Shown here: piece by piece, positions 36,775 through 49,100 of the stretch
How the letters are laid out: every line of letters begins with the position of its first letter
How positions within the stretch are numbered: the stretch's first letter is position 1
Source of the DNA: Lateolabrax maculatus
Taxonomy: Eukaryota > Chordata > Actinopteri > Acropomatiformes > Lateolabracidae
Direction of reading: 5' to 3'
DNA length: 64,000 nucleotides
Assembly: GCA_031216445.1 (NCBI GenBank)
Contig: CM062199.1
Coordinates: forward strand, 10,811,001 to 10,875,000
The notes under the pieces: model-generated
The model's database searches: none
The model's input: only the letters and a program-made list of their open reading frames with translations
What the model was told of the DNA's origin: nothing
Position numbers and translations under genes: made by a program

Positions 36775-37127
36775 TGTCTCAAATCATCTGTTAATGCTTC
36801 CTCTCGTCTCCTTTCATTCCAAAGTTATGTGGACGATATTAAATTGTACATTTTGTTTTCTGCCTCAAAATGCATTAAAACTGTCTTTTCTACTGAATTG
36901 CATAAACTCTATAAAATATTGAATTGCAGACAATTATCTACAACTTAATACAGATAAAACAGAGGTTCTTATTTTTTGCCCCAGGTGGCTTTGTACCAGA
37001 AGTCATGGGATGTCTTGGCTCATTATACTCTTCTGTTAAACCTACCATCCAGTCTTGACCAGCATGTAAATTGTTTGGTTCGCTCCTGTTTCTACCAGCT
37101 GAGGAATATTGCTAAACTCAGGCCCTT

Positions 37128-37409
37128 GTGTCCATAGCTGAAATGGAGATGATTATACATGCCTTTATTTCCTCCCATCTTGATGAATGTAATTCCTTTT
37201 TCACCTGTCTCAGCAAAACCTCCCTGAACTGCTTACAAGTAGTCCAAAATGCCACTTCCAAACTCCTGACCCCCAGTCATAATTTCTTTACACTGGCTTC
37301 CCATCAAATCCAGAATCCAGTTCAGATTCTGGTATTAACTTTCAGAGCCTGCTTACATTACAGAGCTATTGCAGCCATACAACACCAGAAGGAATCGGAG
37401 GTCCTTTGA
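37128..37409 (+). pseudogene. L2 C-terminal fragment
   Basis: Reads as the post-RT region of an L2 element (IHAFISSHLDECNS, LQVVQNATSKLLTPS, ILVLTFRA), with small deletions compared with intact relatives. Confidence 0.75.
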
Positions 37410-37735
37410 TCAGGGTTTGTTGGTTTTTCCTCGCTCTAGACTCAGAACTAAAGGAGACTGTCCTTCTGAGGTGGTAGCTACTAAACTTTCGACTCTCTCT
37501 CGTTGGACTTAAAATCTGTGGACTCTGTGTACAGCTCAAGACCCATCTGTTTAGATTTGCTTTAGCTTAATTTGTTGTGTTTACTTTGTTTTGTCTTGTG
37601 TTGTTGCGGGATGTCCGGTACTCCGTCTCTTATTCTCTTGTTTGTTTTTAATGTGAAGCACTTTGTGAAACCTGCTCTTGAAAGGTGCTATATAAATAAA
37701 AATATTCTTATTATTAATAAACGTATTATTATTAG

Positions 37736-40700
37736 TTAACTACCATACTTGAGAAGGAATATCTTGTACATTTTGTGCTTTCCACATCTCAGTGATAAGT
37801 GTCTGGGGTCTGTTCTGTATAGCTCTAGGAGGGGTTACTGTGCTTCCCACTGAATCCTGCATTGTTACATAAACTTATTGGCACCCTAAGGAGCAGAGTC
37901 TATTCCATCAAATAATACTTTTTAACCCTTTAAGAAAGAGATGAATCTTACGGCATTATTTTATTTTTTGATACAAGTCCGTCCAACGGAATCACATTTT
38001 AAATACACACTGTATTTGCAATGCAAGAAAAAAATGTTTTAGGAAAGCATAAACAAACAAGCTAAGGCATATGTGATGAGGTTTAAGTTATGTTGATGTA
38101 TAGTTTAATGTCAGCCAGTCTATTAAAATGTATTCTTTGCCAAATACCTTATCTGATTAAAGACAATATCGTTCTATAATGTATGGTAACCACTAGCTCT
38201 ATGATATGCTATTGAGGCCCATACTGATGACTTTCACTGACTGTATAGCCTGCACAAATTTGACAATTATTAAAATTCCAATAATATCACTATGCTCTCG
38301 ATTTCAGACGTGTCATTTCCACACTCTGCCAACTTGGAAGGGGTCAAAGTCATCGACCAGGAGTCAGTGGTGATAGTGATATTCACCTGTGACACCAGAG
38401 AGCCTTGGGGTTATGATGTAATATAAGCCTATTTGTGTGACCAAAGTGTGTAACTTTGATAATCCCTAAACCAGCTTCATTCACTGTAGAAGGTCGTGAA
38501 TGTTTTGGAAAGCTCCAAAAAAGCTAGTATGTGGAAATATCTTGTAACACAGGACATAGGTGTTTACACTGCAATACAAAAACATAGAAATGCTGCCAGG
38601 AATTAATTCATTTGGTACTGAAATATATAAGCTTGAAAATGTGTGAACAAAGTAATGGGCCTGTCAGATAAATAAAGTCTGCCATGGATGAACGGCTCAC
38701 TGTCATCTGGTTGGATTTTAGACTTACCTTTTTTTCTGTACTAATTTGAATTTTTTGGGAAAAAACAGCAACGTGAAAGAGATTCCTAGATCCTAACCAC
38801 TCATTTGAAATACTGAAGGACTACACATAAAAATGGTTTAATTCATTAGTTGATGGTAAGTTTAGAAATATAGGTTTCTTCTTTAAGGCTACCTGATTAC
38901 CATTTGTTATCTAGCCTATTAAAACACTGCGGCAGGGAAATATGCATGATTTGTCAGACCTCCATTACAATACACAGACTGGCACTGCACCACCAATCAG
39001 AATAAGGTGACCCTCTAGTTGCTCACAGTGTGACTGCAGAGTTACATGTTCTTAATGACCTGTCAAGGTCATGTTCTACTTTGAGCAGTTTCTCTATGTT
39101 TCTTCTCAGGGGGCATAGCATTCATACTTCATCACAGTAGGGCACAGCCACACTGCTCCCCTCTGTATTGCACAGGGTTACACCTTCCTATCCCTGTCAA
39201 GGTAAAAACTTTAACCATTCACATATGCACGCTGGTGTGTGTTCACACACACACACACACCTAACCTAATAATAGCCTAACCTTTATGCTGGATCAGTTA
39301 CTGATGTCTTGGGATATTTCATCATGTTGAAGCAAGGTGAAAGATCTTGTTGTCTTGTTTCCAACTTTTCTTGCTCTTTTGCCTCAGCTCTCTCTATGTC
39401 TCTCTCCCTTCCATGTCTTCCCCTCCACACCACAACCCCCACCCCAAACTGGTCTTTATCTGTGAACTAAGCCTGACCCTCTCTAGCTAATCTTCCATGC
39501 TCCAGGGAAGCTGGCGTCAAATGCAGAGCTTTAATAGAGTCTGGGAGCTAAGGGCTACAGTAACAGAGAGAGTAAAGGGAATAAGAGATGGCTGCTCGTA
39601 GCATGTCTAATGCCAGGCTCTGTGAAACGCTCTGAAAGGGCTCGGCCATCTTTCATCAACTTGTCTCAAGGTGAATGAGACCTCTTCATTTTTATTCCGT
39701 GTACAATTAAATTGTTTTCACCTGTATGTTATTTTGTTTTACACCCATTCTCATTCACTTTTCTCAGTCAGTCACTGTTAAAATAGTGTTGTAAAATGCA
39801 AAAGATTACACAATTACCATGGTTGGCGACTTGTCTGTAATCATGGGTTTTTGGGCTGCACCTGTGCCAACAAAGTCCATTCTAAACAGAGCCAGCAGAC
39901 TGGAACCAACTCAGGTCACAACATGTTTGTATTTTCACAATCATCTAAATCAATAAATCTAAACCCAATACTTTTACACTTGGCTAGCTGGCACATTTTC
40001 CAGGTTTTAAATAATCAGCGGGGTTCCACTAAAACTTCTACAACTTTGCCACAGATATCTTTCCGCCTCAAAGGCCAAACACATGAGGATGGTTCTCACC
40101 ACATCTTAACACACTCTATGCCACCTTCTTTCCATCTTTTGTTCCTCCTGTACCTTTCATTAGGCCCCCACTAAGAGAGTGAGAGGGAGAGATGGGTGAG
40201 AGAGAGATAGAGAAGAGGGAAAAAGATTGAGATGGGAAAGAAAGAGAGCTGTAAGGAATGGGCAGGGATTGAAGTTCTCAAAGAAAGAAACGACACATTG
40301 CTGCTTCCAATTGCTTGTTGGTTCAATTAAATTACACTGTAAGACATGAAAACTCAATGCAGTCACAAGCGTTTCAAATAAATTTTTTTCAATTGAAAAG
40401 CGTGTTTAGTGATAAATATGTGATCATACATTTGGCACAAGTCATATTATTTGGCTTTTCTTCCACATCTATTGGTATGCTACCTTGAACATCTCAATCA
40501 TTATGTTCATCACAAAAATAAATCAATTAATAACAAATACTTCTACTGCACTTATATGATTCACAAGGTCTGGAAAGCTACCTTCTATTGAGTTACATTT
40601 TTATTTCAGAATATTACAAGGAAGCATAAGTCAGTCAGCAGATGAGACATGGACCATATTAAAGCAGTTTCCCCTTCATAGACTGTTTAAAAAAGTTTTT

Positions 40701-43099
40701 ATGTGATACAGAATAGTTTTTCGTATTGACCTATGGTTACCTGGAGGAAACAAATGTTTCTTTGAGAGGTGTATCCATGTGAAAATCCTTACAAAACCCT
40801 TCTATCCATCCTTTTTAGCCCTTCAAGACAGATGCTAAGCTTTTTATTTTTCTTCCATTTTCATTGAGTACTGCCACCCACTTTAACGCATTGTTGTGCT
40901 TGTTTTGCACTACTTGTATATAACCCCTAACATCATATTGTTGCCATCCTTGAACTCACAGTCTCCTTTCAATGGGTCCAGTTGAAAAGATCCATTTGTA
41001 GCATGCTGTTGGTTTTCAATGTCTATGTTATGTTGTCTGTTTTCGCTTTCACTGTATGTTTTTGTCCATTACTGCTTCAGTGTCATTAACTGCTATGCTT
41101 GTAGTGTTCTAAATATGACAAAATGCTCACTAACAGCAACAATCTATACCAAAGAACTGTATGTCATTGACAGAGCAGTGAACTCTGGACACCAGACACA
41201 CAAACAAACCATGTGTCTCAAAGATTTGCAAAGACTACTTGCTCATTGCTACTTGGGATACAATCTTATGTTTAACTTTAAAGTTTTGGTTTGTAACTTT
41301 CCGTGTGTGAGCAGGTTTCACATCAGTAATTTCAATTAATCTGGGCAAAAAGGGCAAATTAGTGCCACTCTGACTTTACAATTTAGGCTGCACGCTGATG
41401 TAAACTCGTGTTATTTTTTTCATACATTTTCAAGATTATTTATCAAAAGGACACGTGAAGGAAAAAAGGCTTGCCATAATAAATAAAGAAATGATGTTGA
41501 ATATGTACACAGAAGTACAGACCCTAGATATGGCTCTGCAAGGTCATAAGAAATTGGTTTAGGGTTGGCTGTAACATTATGGATTGCGCCACTGGACATG
41601 AGAAGGTCTAAATGTTGGTGTATTGCCTGTGCACTCCTTAAACATTCATGCAAATACAATCTGGAAAGCTTTGTACAGTCTAATTTGCAGCTGAAAAGCT
41701 TTTAATTGTGCGTATCAACAAGGTGCTTGTGTGCCCCTGTGCACATGTGTATGTACATGTGTGTAATGTCCTGGTGCATTGCCAGTAACTCAGTCATTAG
41801 CATCCTGCCTACGCACACACACCAACAGCCAATACCAAACACACATCCAAATTCAGACACACACACATGCACCACCAGCCAACACCCCAACACACACCCG
41901 TTATGCCCCATCCACTAACCACACACATTGTTACTCCCACTTACACACATCCTGCAAATACACTCACACACACACACACAACATCCCATTCAATTTCACA
42001 CATGTCAGGGGAGACTCCCAACCAGGCAGTCATATTAAACCAGCTCATTATTTATGCAAGGGGAGAGATTGCCAGTCCCCGATTCACCTCATAAAATGTT
42101 AATATATTCATCGGGAAATTGTAGTCTTTTAATCTGCCCCACCAGAAAAACACTTATCCGCCACTACAGCACCATGTTTTACAGTGGCCCCCTCTCTCCT
42201 CAGACTCATTTTCCTTTTATATCGCTCTGTTTTTCCCTCTGCACTTCTTTTTCTAATTCCCTATCTCTCTTTCTCCCTCATCCAAGAAGTAACTGGTAGA
42301 GATCAACATTTGGGATGCTAATTCCTATTGTCTTCTTCCTGTTTTTAATCACCAAAATATAAAATGCAGTGCAACATTTGCTTTCAAGATTTAGAATGTC
42401 ATTGCACCAGACTACAATTATCTCTAAAACGTTTAGCCACTGAGGTAGATTTATGACAGTACTCTGGATTATTTTTGTTTTAGCAAGGGGGGGAAAAATG
42501 GCTGTTTCCATCATTAGGATTTAAGGATTGAGAACAACACTCTTCAAAAAGCTGTTTTGAAACTTAATGAGTCTTGAAGGAAAATAAAAGATACATGTTT
42601 GAATAAATTAGACTTTTTTAGTGTGCATTGATTCTATTATTATTCTATAATTTATTGATACTAGCAATCACTAACACCAAGGGCTTATGAGTACATAGCT
42701 GTACACAATGGACCCATGACAAGGAATATCTTTTACTTGTAATCATTTGTTTCATTCACAGTAATGATACTGTATCATATATTAATGCTGTATTTATTCT
42801 AGACAATTTAAGTTCAAGCCAAACCACTGCATATCTTAACAAAACCAACATACTATTGTTAAATCATCCTCCCTGTTCCTTCTTTTTTCTTCCTTATTTC
42901 TTTCTTTCCATGGCTGGCAGACAAAAATATCTCCACTCCCCCAGTTTTATTAAAAAAAACATTTCTATCACCTAAAGTGAAGCAGTGCTAGCTAGCTGAA
43001 AATTACCTCGGTTGCTATGCAACGGCAGCATCTGTGCAAAGCCCTGTCATTTCCCAAGCCAAACTAATATCCCATAATAACCTCAAATAAGCCCTCTAC

Positions 43100-43100
<1 letters not shown>
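37736..43100. other. gene desert with two enhancer-like patches
   Basis: No gene is seen. 39480-39700 and 42990-43060 are balanced, low-repeat sequence and may be regulatory. 41810-41985 is CA-rich. A purine-rich tract lies at 40170-40265. Confidence 0.5.
43011..43023. promoter_or_regulatory. RFX X-box-like palindrome
   Basis: GTTGCTATGCAAC, the exact reverse complement of the site at 17778-17790. It lies in a balanced patch (CCTCGGTTGCTATGCAACGG), which also contains an octamer-like ATGCAA. Binding by RFX factors is inferred. Confidence 0.4.

Positions 43101-43139
<39 letters not shown>
43101..43139. repeat. (TG)n microsatellite
   Basis: A pure TG run followed by a short GAGA tract. Confidence 0.9.
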
Positions 43140-43141
<2 letters not shown>

Positions 43142-46100
43142 CTCTGCGTGTGAGAGAGAGAGAAAATGAGAGACAGTGTCCGTCTGTCTATCTGCATGAA
43201 TATTGTACTTCTGTGAGCAGTTTTTGTCCGCATATCTGTCTGCCTGTATGTCTGTCTTGTGGATTACACTGAAGCAGTCGTTCTGAAAGGAAATCCAAAG
43301 GGAAGAACCCAAGAAGAATTGAAGAACTTATGTTTTTGGAATTACTGTGTGCTGCTGAAGTACATTTTAAATTAGTCTGTGGATGTATCATTATTAAAAT
43401 ATTGACATGGCCCTTTATTATGCACTCAGAAGAAGAAAATCATTATTAGAAAAAAGTGTTTCACAAGTTATCTCTGGGATGTGTAGTGCAAAATCACCAA
43501 AAAATCTTCTCATTGATATTGCTTGTTGGTAAAAGATTACTGAAGTGCAACCTTGACAATGTCCAAGGTATGTGTTAGTTTGCAGCATGATGTCTTGCTG
43601 TGAGGAAAAAAACCCATGCATGACAGACGGAAACAGCCTCACCAGTCAACAATGACACTTTGACTTCTGTGTCAATCTGGGAGACGCGACTACGTCACTG
43701 TGCAGGAAGACATCCTGACACCTGTGTGGGCGGGCCATCAGTATCAGCAGCCCTATGGCCTCGCTGAGATTTATCACAAAGTGTTGAGTGCGGTGAGAAG
43801 TCGTTGCATGTGTGCCATTTACAGGATGATAGCTGGTGCTAGTGCCATACACTCTACAAAATGGTGTGGTGAAATGAACTTAAGAATGAAGGTCATTTCA
43901 AATTCCCTTGAGATATTATAAAAACTTAACAGGGGAAGGAAAGACAACTTCACCTTTACCCTTAAAGCCACTACTTCAGTGCCCTTGTTAAAGTATTTTA
44001 AGAAAGAATTAAAAACTGTGTTTGAACAGTGCAGCTCCCACAGGTTTGGGAATGTGTACAACTATACCCTATGACTACTAAATGTATTGATTAAATCTTA
44101 TTATCAACATAAACGTAAACATTGACAACGCCTACAACCAACGTAATCCAGTCCAAGTGCCCTGTAATAATAATGATTATTATGTCTAATTTTATTGTTG
44201 TTTTGTTATTTTGCATTATATTGTAATGTGTTTTTCTGTCATTTACCCTCACTTTAAACATACACATATTGCTTGTGCCCTATTTTTACTTTCGGTCAAC
44301 CACTCAAATTCTTTAAAGAAGGAATTTGGAAGCCCAGGATTCAAAAGCTTGTATGTATTTTAAAAATGATTAAGTTATCAAAAACGTTGCCCTCCATGAA
44401 AAACGTTCATACTGTTCATTTTTCTTTTTCCACGTTATGTTCAGCCTGAACCAAATGGATGGATTCTTATGTGTGAAATCATATTTAAACACATGGCCAT
44501 GATAGATAGTCATAGAAATTGTTCCATCTTCCCTTGTAGAAATAAATGAACCCAAAGAGTAGGTCAAAGACATGTTAGGGTTTACAAGAAACCTTTTATT
44601 CCTTCATCCAGCATACGTAGTGTGGGTTAATACTATATTTGTTCATTGCATATTTGAATCTTATATTTCTTCAGTGGAAAGAGTGCACTGCAATGCTTAT
44701 GGTATAGCTTATTTCAAAGAAAATGTCTGACTCTAAAAATGTTGCACAGAAAATTCAAATCAAATTGAAAAGATGCCTTTTGATGTTCTGCTTTATCTGT
44801 CTGATTGAAACGTTTTACAGGGGAATAAATGCATTCAACTACCACCACTTTCAAGTAGAATTCACTCTCATAAAAAGAAAAGTAAAAGAAGGCACAGCTG
44901 AAAAAGAAAATATAAACATAAAATGATCATTTAAGGCCTTTGATACTATACTACTTTTGATTTTTATACTATAAATCACAAGTGGCCTTAAGAGCATATC
45001 ATAGAGAATATATTATATCCCATCGTCAATGTCAACCTTAATTGACTTTAAGCACCTATTCTTACAAAGATGCAATTAAAATAAACATCCTGACTTTATA
45101 TTTAATGTTAAACTGGGCACTTAAGTGGGCCACCATTGTAACATAGTGACAATCTGAACAAAGGTTTCAACTGAGATTTTTAAGATCACAGACACCACCA
45201 ATACCCCAGTATTGATTTTGAATTAGAAACAAACCCTTCAAACTTTTTGCATCAAATTATGAAAAGATTATAGTTCCAAGGAGTTACTGATAATCACCTG
45301 TATCCACACTGTGGCCTGATGGAAATACAAATTTGTGACTTCAGAAACTAGTTTGTAACTTCAAGTCCCCATAGCTTGCTACAAGGCTTTAAAAAAAGTA
45401 TGCCTCCTGTAGAAGTTAAAACTTCTTGCAAATAAGGAAACAGTTAGAGGATGATAGCAAATCTATGTTAAGGTACAGAAAGCTGCTTCCTATTGTGGGT
45501 GCTGGTGCATAAGTTCATACTCACGGAGCTTTGACCTAAGAAATCATCAAGACAATGCACCTGCTCTGAAGTCTGAAATATTGAAAGAATTGCACAAGAC
45601 CTAAAACTGTTGCACAAAATTTTGTGATTGCATTTGGAACATGAACTTTCTTCAGAAGAGAAAACATTTAACATATTTTAACATAACTTAACCTTGTTGT
45701 TCAAGAGCCATGTCCACCTTTCCTCCAGAACATATGTGTGACCTTTTAATCATAGCAAATGTATTTTTATTCTCATGACATATGCTGGAGGACACCAGTT
45801 TCACATACCAGTACTGAAAATTCAAGACAGCAAACTGCAAATGTGTGAGACACCAATTTCACTGTAACAGGGTCACTGCATACAAGCACTAAATCATCAC
45901 CATTAAAGCTACAGGCCTTAACTTTAATTCAAATTAAATTGCATTTAACTGTGAATGCTTTCAAACCCTGTATACCTTAATGTTTATAAAGATAAAGTTG
46001 ACAAAATTTGTGTAATACATATCTAGAAATCAGTTTGTAAAAAAATTAGTGGGCAACTTCCTTGAAGAAAATCCATTGTTTTAACAAAACTTAACTGTTC

Positions 46101-49100
46101 AAAAATGTCTAGAGCGCTAACTATTTTTATTTGTTTCTATGACAAGTACCTTGCTATTGAAAGCCTCCAAATACACAACAAAACCATACAGGAATATGTC
46201 AGCCTCCCTTTGCCAATACTTTCGATCCAAGTGTTTTTGAAGAAGCGACAACAACATCTAGCCAATAAGAATTACTGTACTGTACAGGTAAGGGCCTTTC
46301 CTGTTTGAATCAAACCATGTTAAATTCACATCAAATAAACTTGAAAAAAAATAACATTTTGGCTTTCGAAGCTCTCAGTGATTTAAGTCCAAATTGCACT
46401 TTGAGTACAAACTTCAGTCTAAACTTTCTTGAAAGAAACAACGTTGGCCCTGACAGCATGTAACAGCCTGACCTTCTGTACTTTCCAAATATCAAAAGAC
46501 TCATTTCAACACCCATTCATTCACTTTCACACATTAATATAACACATTCCTTGGTACAATAGGCCAACATACAAACACACGCAGATGGCAGGCGCTGGGA
46601 CCAATCCAATGTGTGTGTGTGTGTGCGTGCGTGTGTGTGAGTGTGTGTGTGACTGTGGCTGTAGGAGGTTGACAGGCAGCGTGTCTGTGATTGTATGTCC
46701 AATCCAATTCTGTCTACGGCTGCCTGTGGTAAGAGGCTTAATAGGCAAGTGAGTACATAAAAAGTGTATGTATGGCGGGATGGGACATTGTGAGGCCATC
46801 TAAGTGTGTGTGTTTAAACAGGACAACACATGCAAACATGTGTATTTATGTGTTTAAGTTTAAGAACGTCTGTGTGCAAAGGCAGAGACAGATACAGGAA
46901 CAGGCTTTACTCAGTTACTCAGTATTTCTGGCACGCTGATAAAGCTCTTGAAGCCATCAGAGTGAATAATATCCAACAGACCAGGGAGGCCTGCTTAGAT
47001 TCTCCAGCCAGCCCTCTCTGGTTTGATAAGATTGTGTTAGCCACCACCTCGCACCGCCTCAGACTTCAAACAGTTACATATTGCCCTGGAAATTGTCGCA
47101 GGGAGCGCGTCAGGCAGATAAATTCATTTCTGATCGTACATCTAGCTCAATTTATTTATAGTACCGCCATCCAGCCAGGCAGGAAGCGAGGATGAAGGAG
47201 GGTAGGAGGGACAGCTGAAGTGAAATAAGAAAGATGGAGAGATGGAGAGTGAGATGTATGAAGGAAAGAGGAGTAGTTTTACACATGAAAGCTCTCCGCC
47301 CCCCTACTCTATTTTCCAATCCTAGTTTTCCTCCTGGACATTCCACACTCTTACCCTCCTTCATCATATCAAGTCATAGCAGAGCATCATGTGCACACAA
47401 AGCAAATATGGCCACAGCAATTGCAAAAGACTAAGATATTTGATATTGTGTTCAATCCACATGCCAACAACTGAGGTAAAAATCATCTCTATAGTTTAGT
47501 TCATGGAGTCTTGCAGGCTGATCACACTACTCAACACATCTGGCCTCTCTCCCCCAATACAGGGCCTTTTATAGGAGAAGATTATGTTGCTCTTTTCCCC
47601 ACCAGACTCTGCTAGCTCTGTTGGAGGTGAAAAAAAGGCACAGAGGGAGAATCTAATATATATCCTTATGTCTCAACTTGATGCACTCAAGGAATATGAA
47701 AATCTTTTAACGTGCAAAACAGGGTATCGTCATCTAAGTAGTGTTAGGCAAGTTAGTTGCCTGAATCTTGTTTGCTTAATGATTAATTGAAAACGATGTG
47801 CACATCTACAATTGATCATGAAAATCTGAATGATATGACTGTGGATGGAGTTCACAGTCCCGTAAATGGTAAATAAACTCTCATGCTAAGTTAAATAACA
47901 TTGCTAGTAAGCTAATTTTATGGCATTGTGCCTGTATCATGTTGCATGTTGTAAATGCTTAGAGCGTGTACGTAACACCAGGCAGCAACGCTCCTGAGAA
48001 AAATCAAGAGGAGGGACTCAAGCAGTTTCCCACAGTGCAATCAACACACAAGTCTTGTCTGGTTTAAAGGAGCACCATCAAAAAAACAGTACAGTTCTCT
48101 GTAGAAACCTGCAGTATTATCATGCATTGTCTGCATAAAATGATCAACACTTATTTATTTCAGCCTGTATCACTGTTCAGTCCTTTTTTCAAAATGCAGG
48201 CATTCATGTCCTTTTTTTGTTTAAACAATGATGTGTCCTTTTAGTTTCTGAAAAAAAAAAGATTCTGATCTTCTCTGCTCCACCATGTTTAAACAAGGTC
48301 ACAGTACCAGCAGGAGAGGAAACAGGCTTCCATTATGACAGAAAAAACACACAGCTGTGTATGTGTGCGTGTAGGAGTGAGACATCTCATCAGGTGGTTT
48401 CACCAAGATGTGGTGTTCTCACAGTGCACTCTGCTGACGCCCCTGCTAACTTCCTGCTTCTTAGTATTTTTACTCTCGCTCTCTCACCTCCACTGTCTAA
48501 ATCTCATACACACACATCCCAATATGTTATACTTAGACAAAGCAACACCTTTTCTACCTCTTCAAGCCTCTCAGGCCACTCAATTCCATGGACTTACATT
48601 ACTTACATGGATTAATTGTCTCTTTCTGTCACATTCTTGGCATGACCATTGAAAAAGCCTTTTACCAAGTGGAAAGCCCTGCACTCTCTTATTGTGTCTT
48701 TCTGCAGCGAATGCATGATGACATTTTCATCATCATTATTCTTCCAACTCCAGGCTGTATAAGGTGAATGCGTGTGAATGTCTGTACTGTAAGTGAGAAG
48801 AGCGATAGAAAATAACATGACTTTATACTGAGTGAAAATCCAGCTTGTTGAGTTGTGTGATAAACTTTATAGTGGTCCTGTATGTGCAGAGAAAGGTTTA
48901 TTTAACTGGGATAGAGGGGCTGAGTACAGTATGTGAAATGCAGATGTTTTCCTGGATTCCTGAATAGCTTCTTTAAGATGTGCCAGTTTCGTCTGACAGT
49001 GGTGATTGGATTTGCACTGGAATCAAGATTAGACAACTAGAAACTTAGACAAAATGTGACACAGTACTACTGTTAACCTCCCACTGGGAGAAAACACTTT

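Larger units (their letters stand above)
35570..37735 (+). mobile_element. L2-clade LINE, 5'-truncated and internally deleted
   Basis: This is a dead non-LTR retrotransposon copy. Pieces in order: the end of the endonuclease domain (GDIDIHID-type word near 35611, SDH motif at 35761-35769), the inter-domain region with PWMNDSIHSFKR (about 36012-36047), the reverse-transcriptase start with NYRPISKLP (36624-36650), the catalytic YVDD (36826-36837), the C-terminal LTFRA and QLKTHLF regions, and a TAA at 37568-37570. The RT fingers/palm block between about 36775 and 36800 is missing, so the frame jumps straight to YVDD. Frameshifts and stops break the rest. The tail carries AAGCACTTTGTGAAA, then GGTGCTATATAAATAAA and TTATTATTA, the characteristic L2 3' end. 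Confidence 0.92.
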
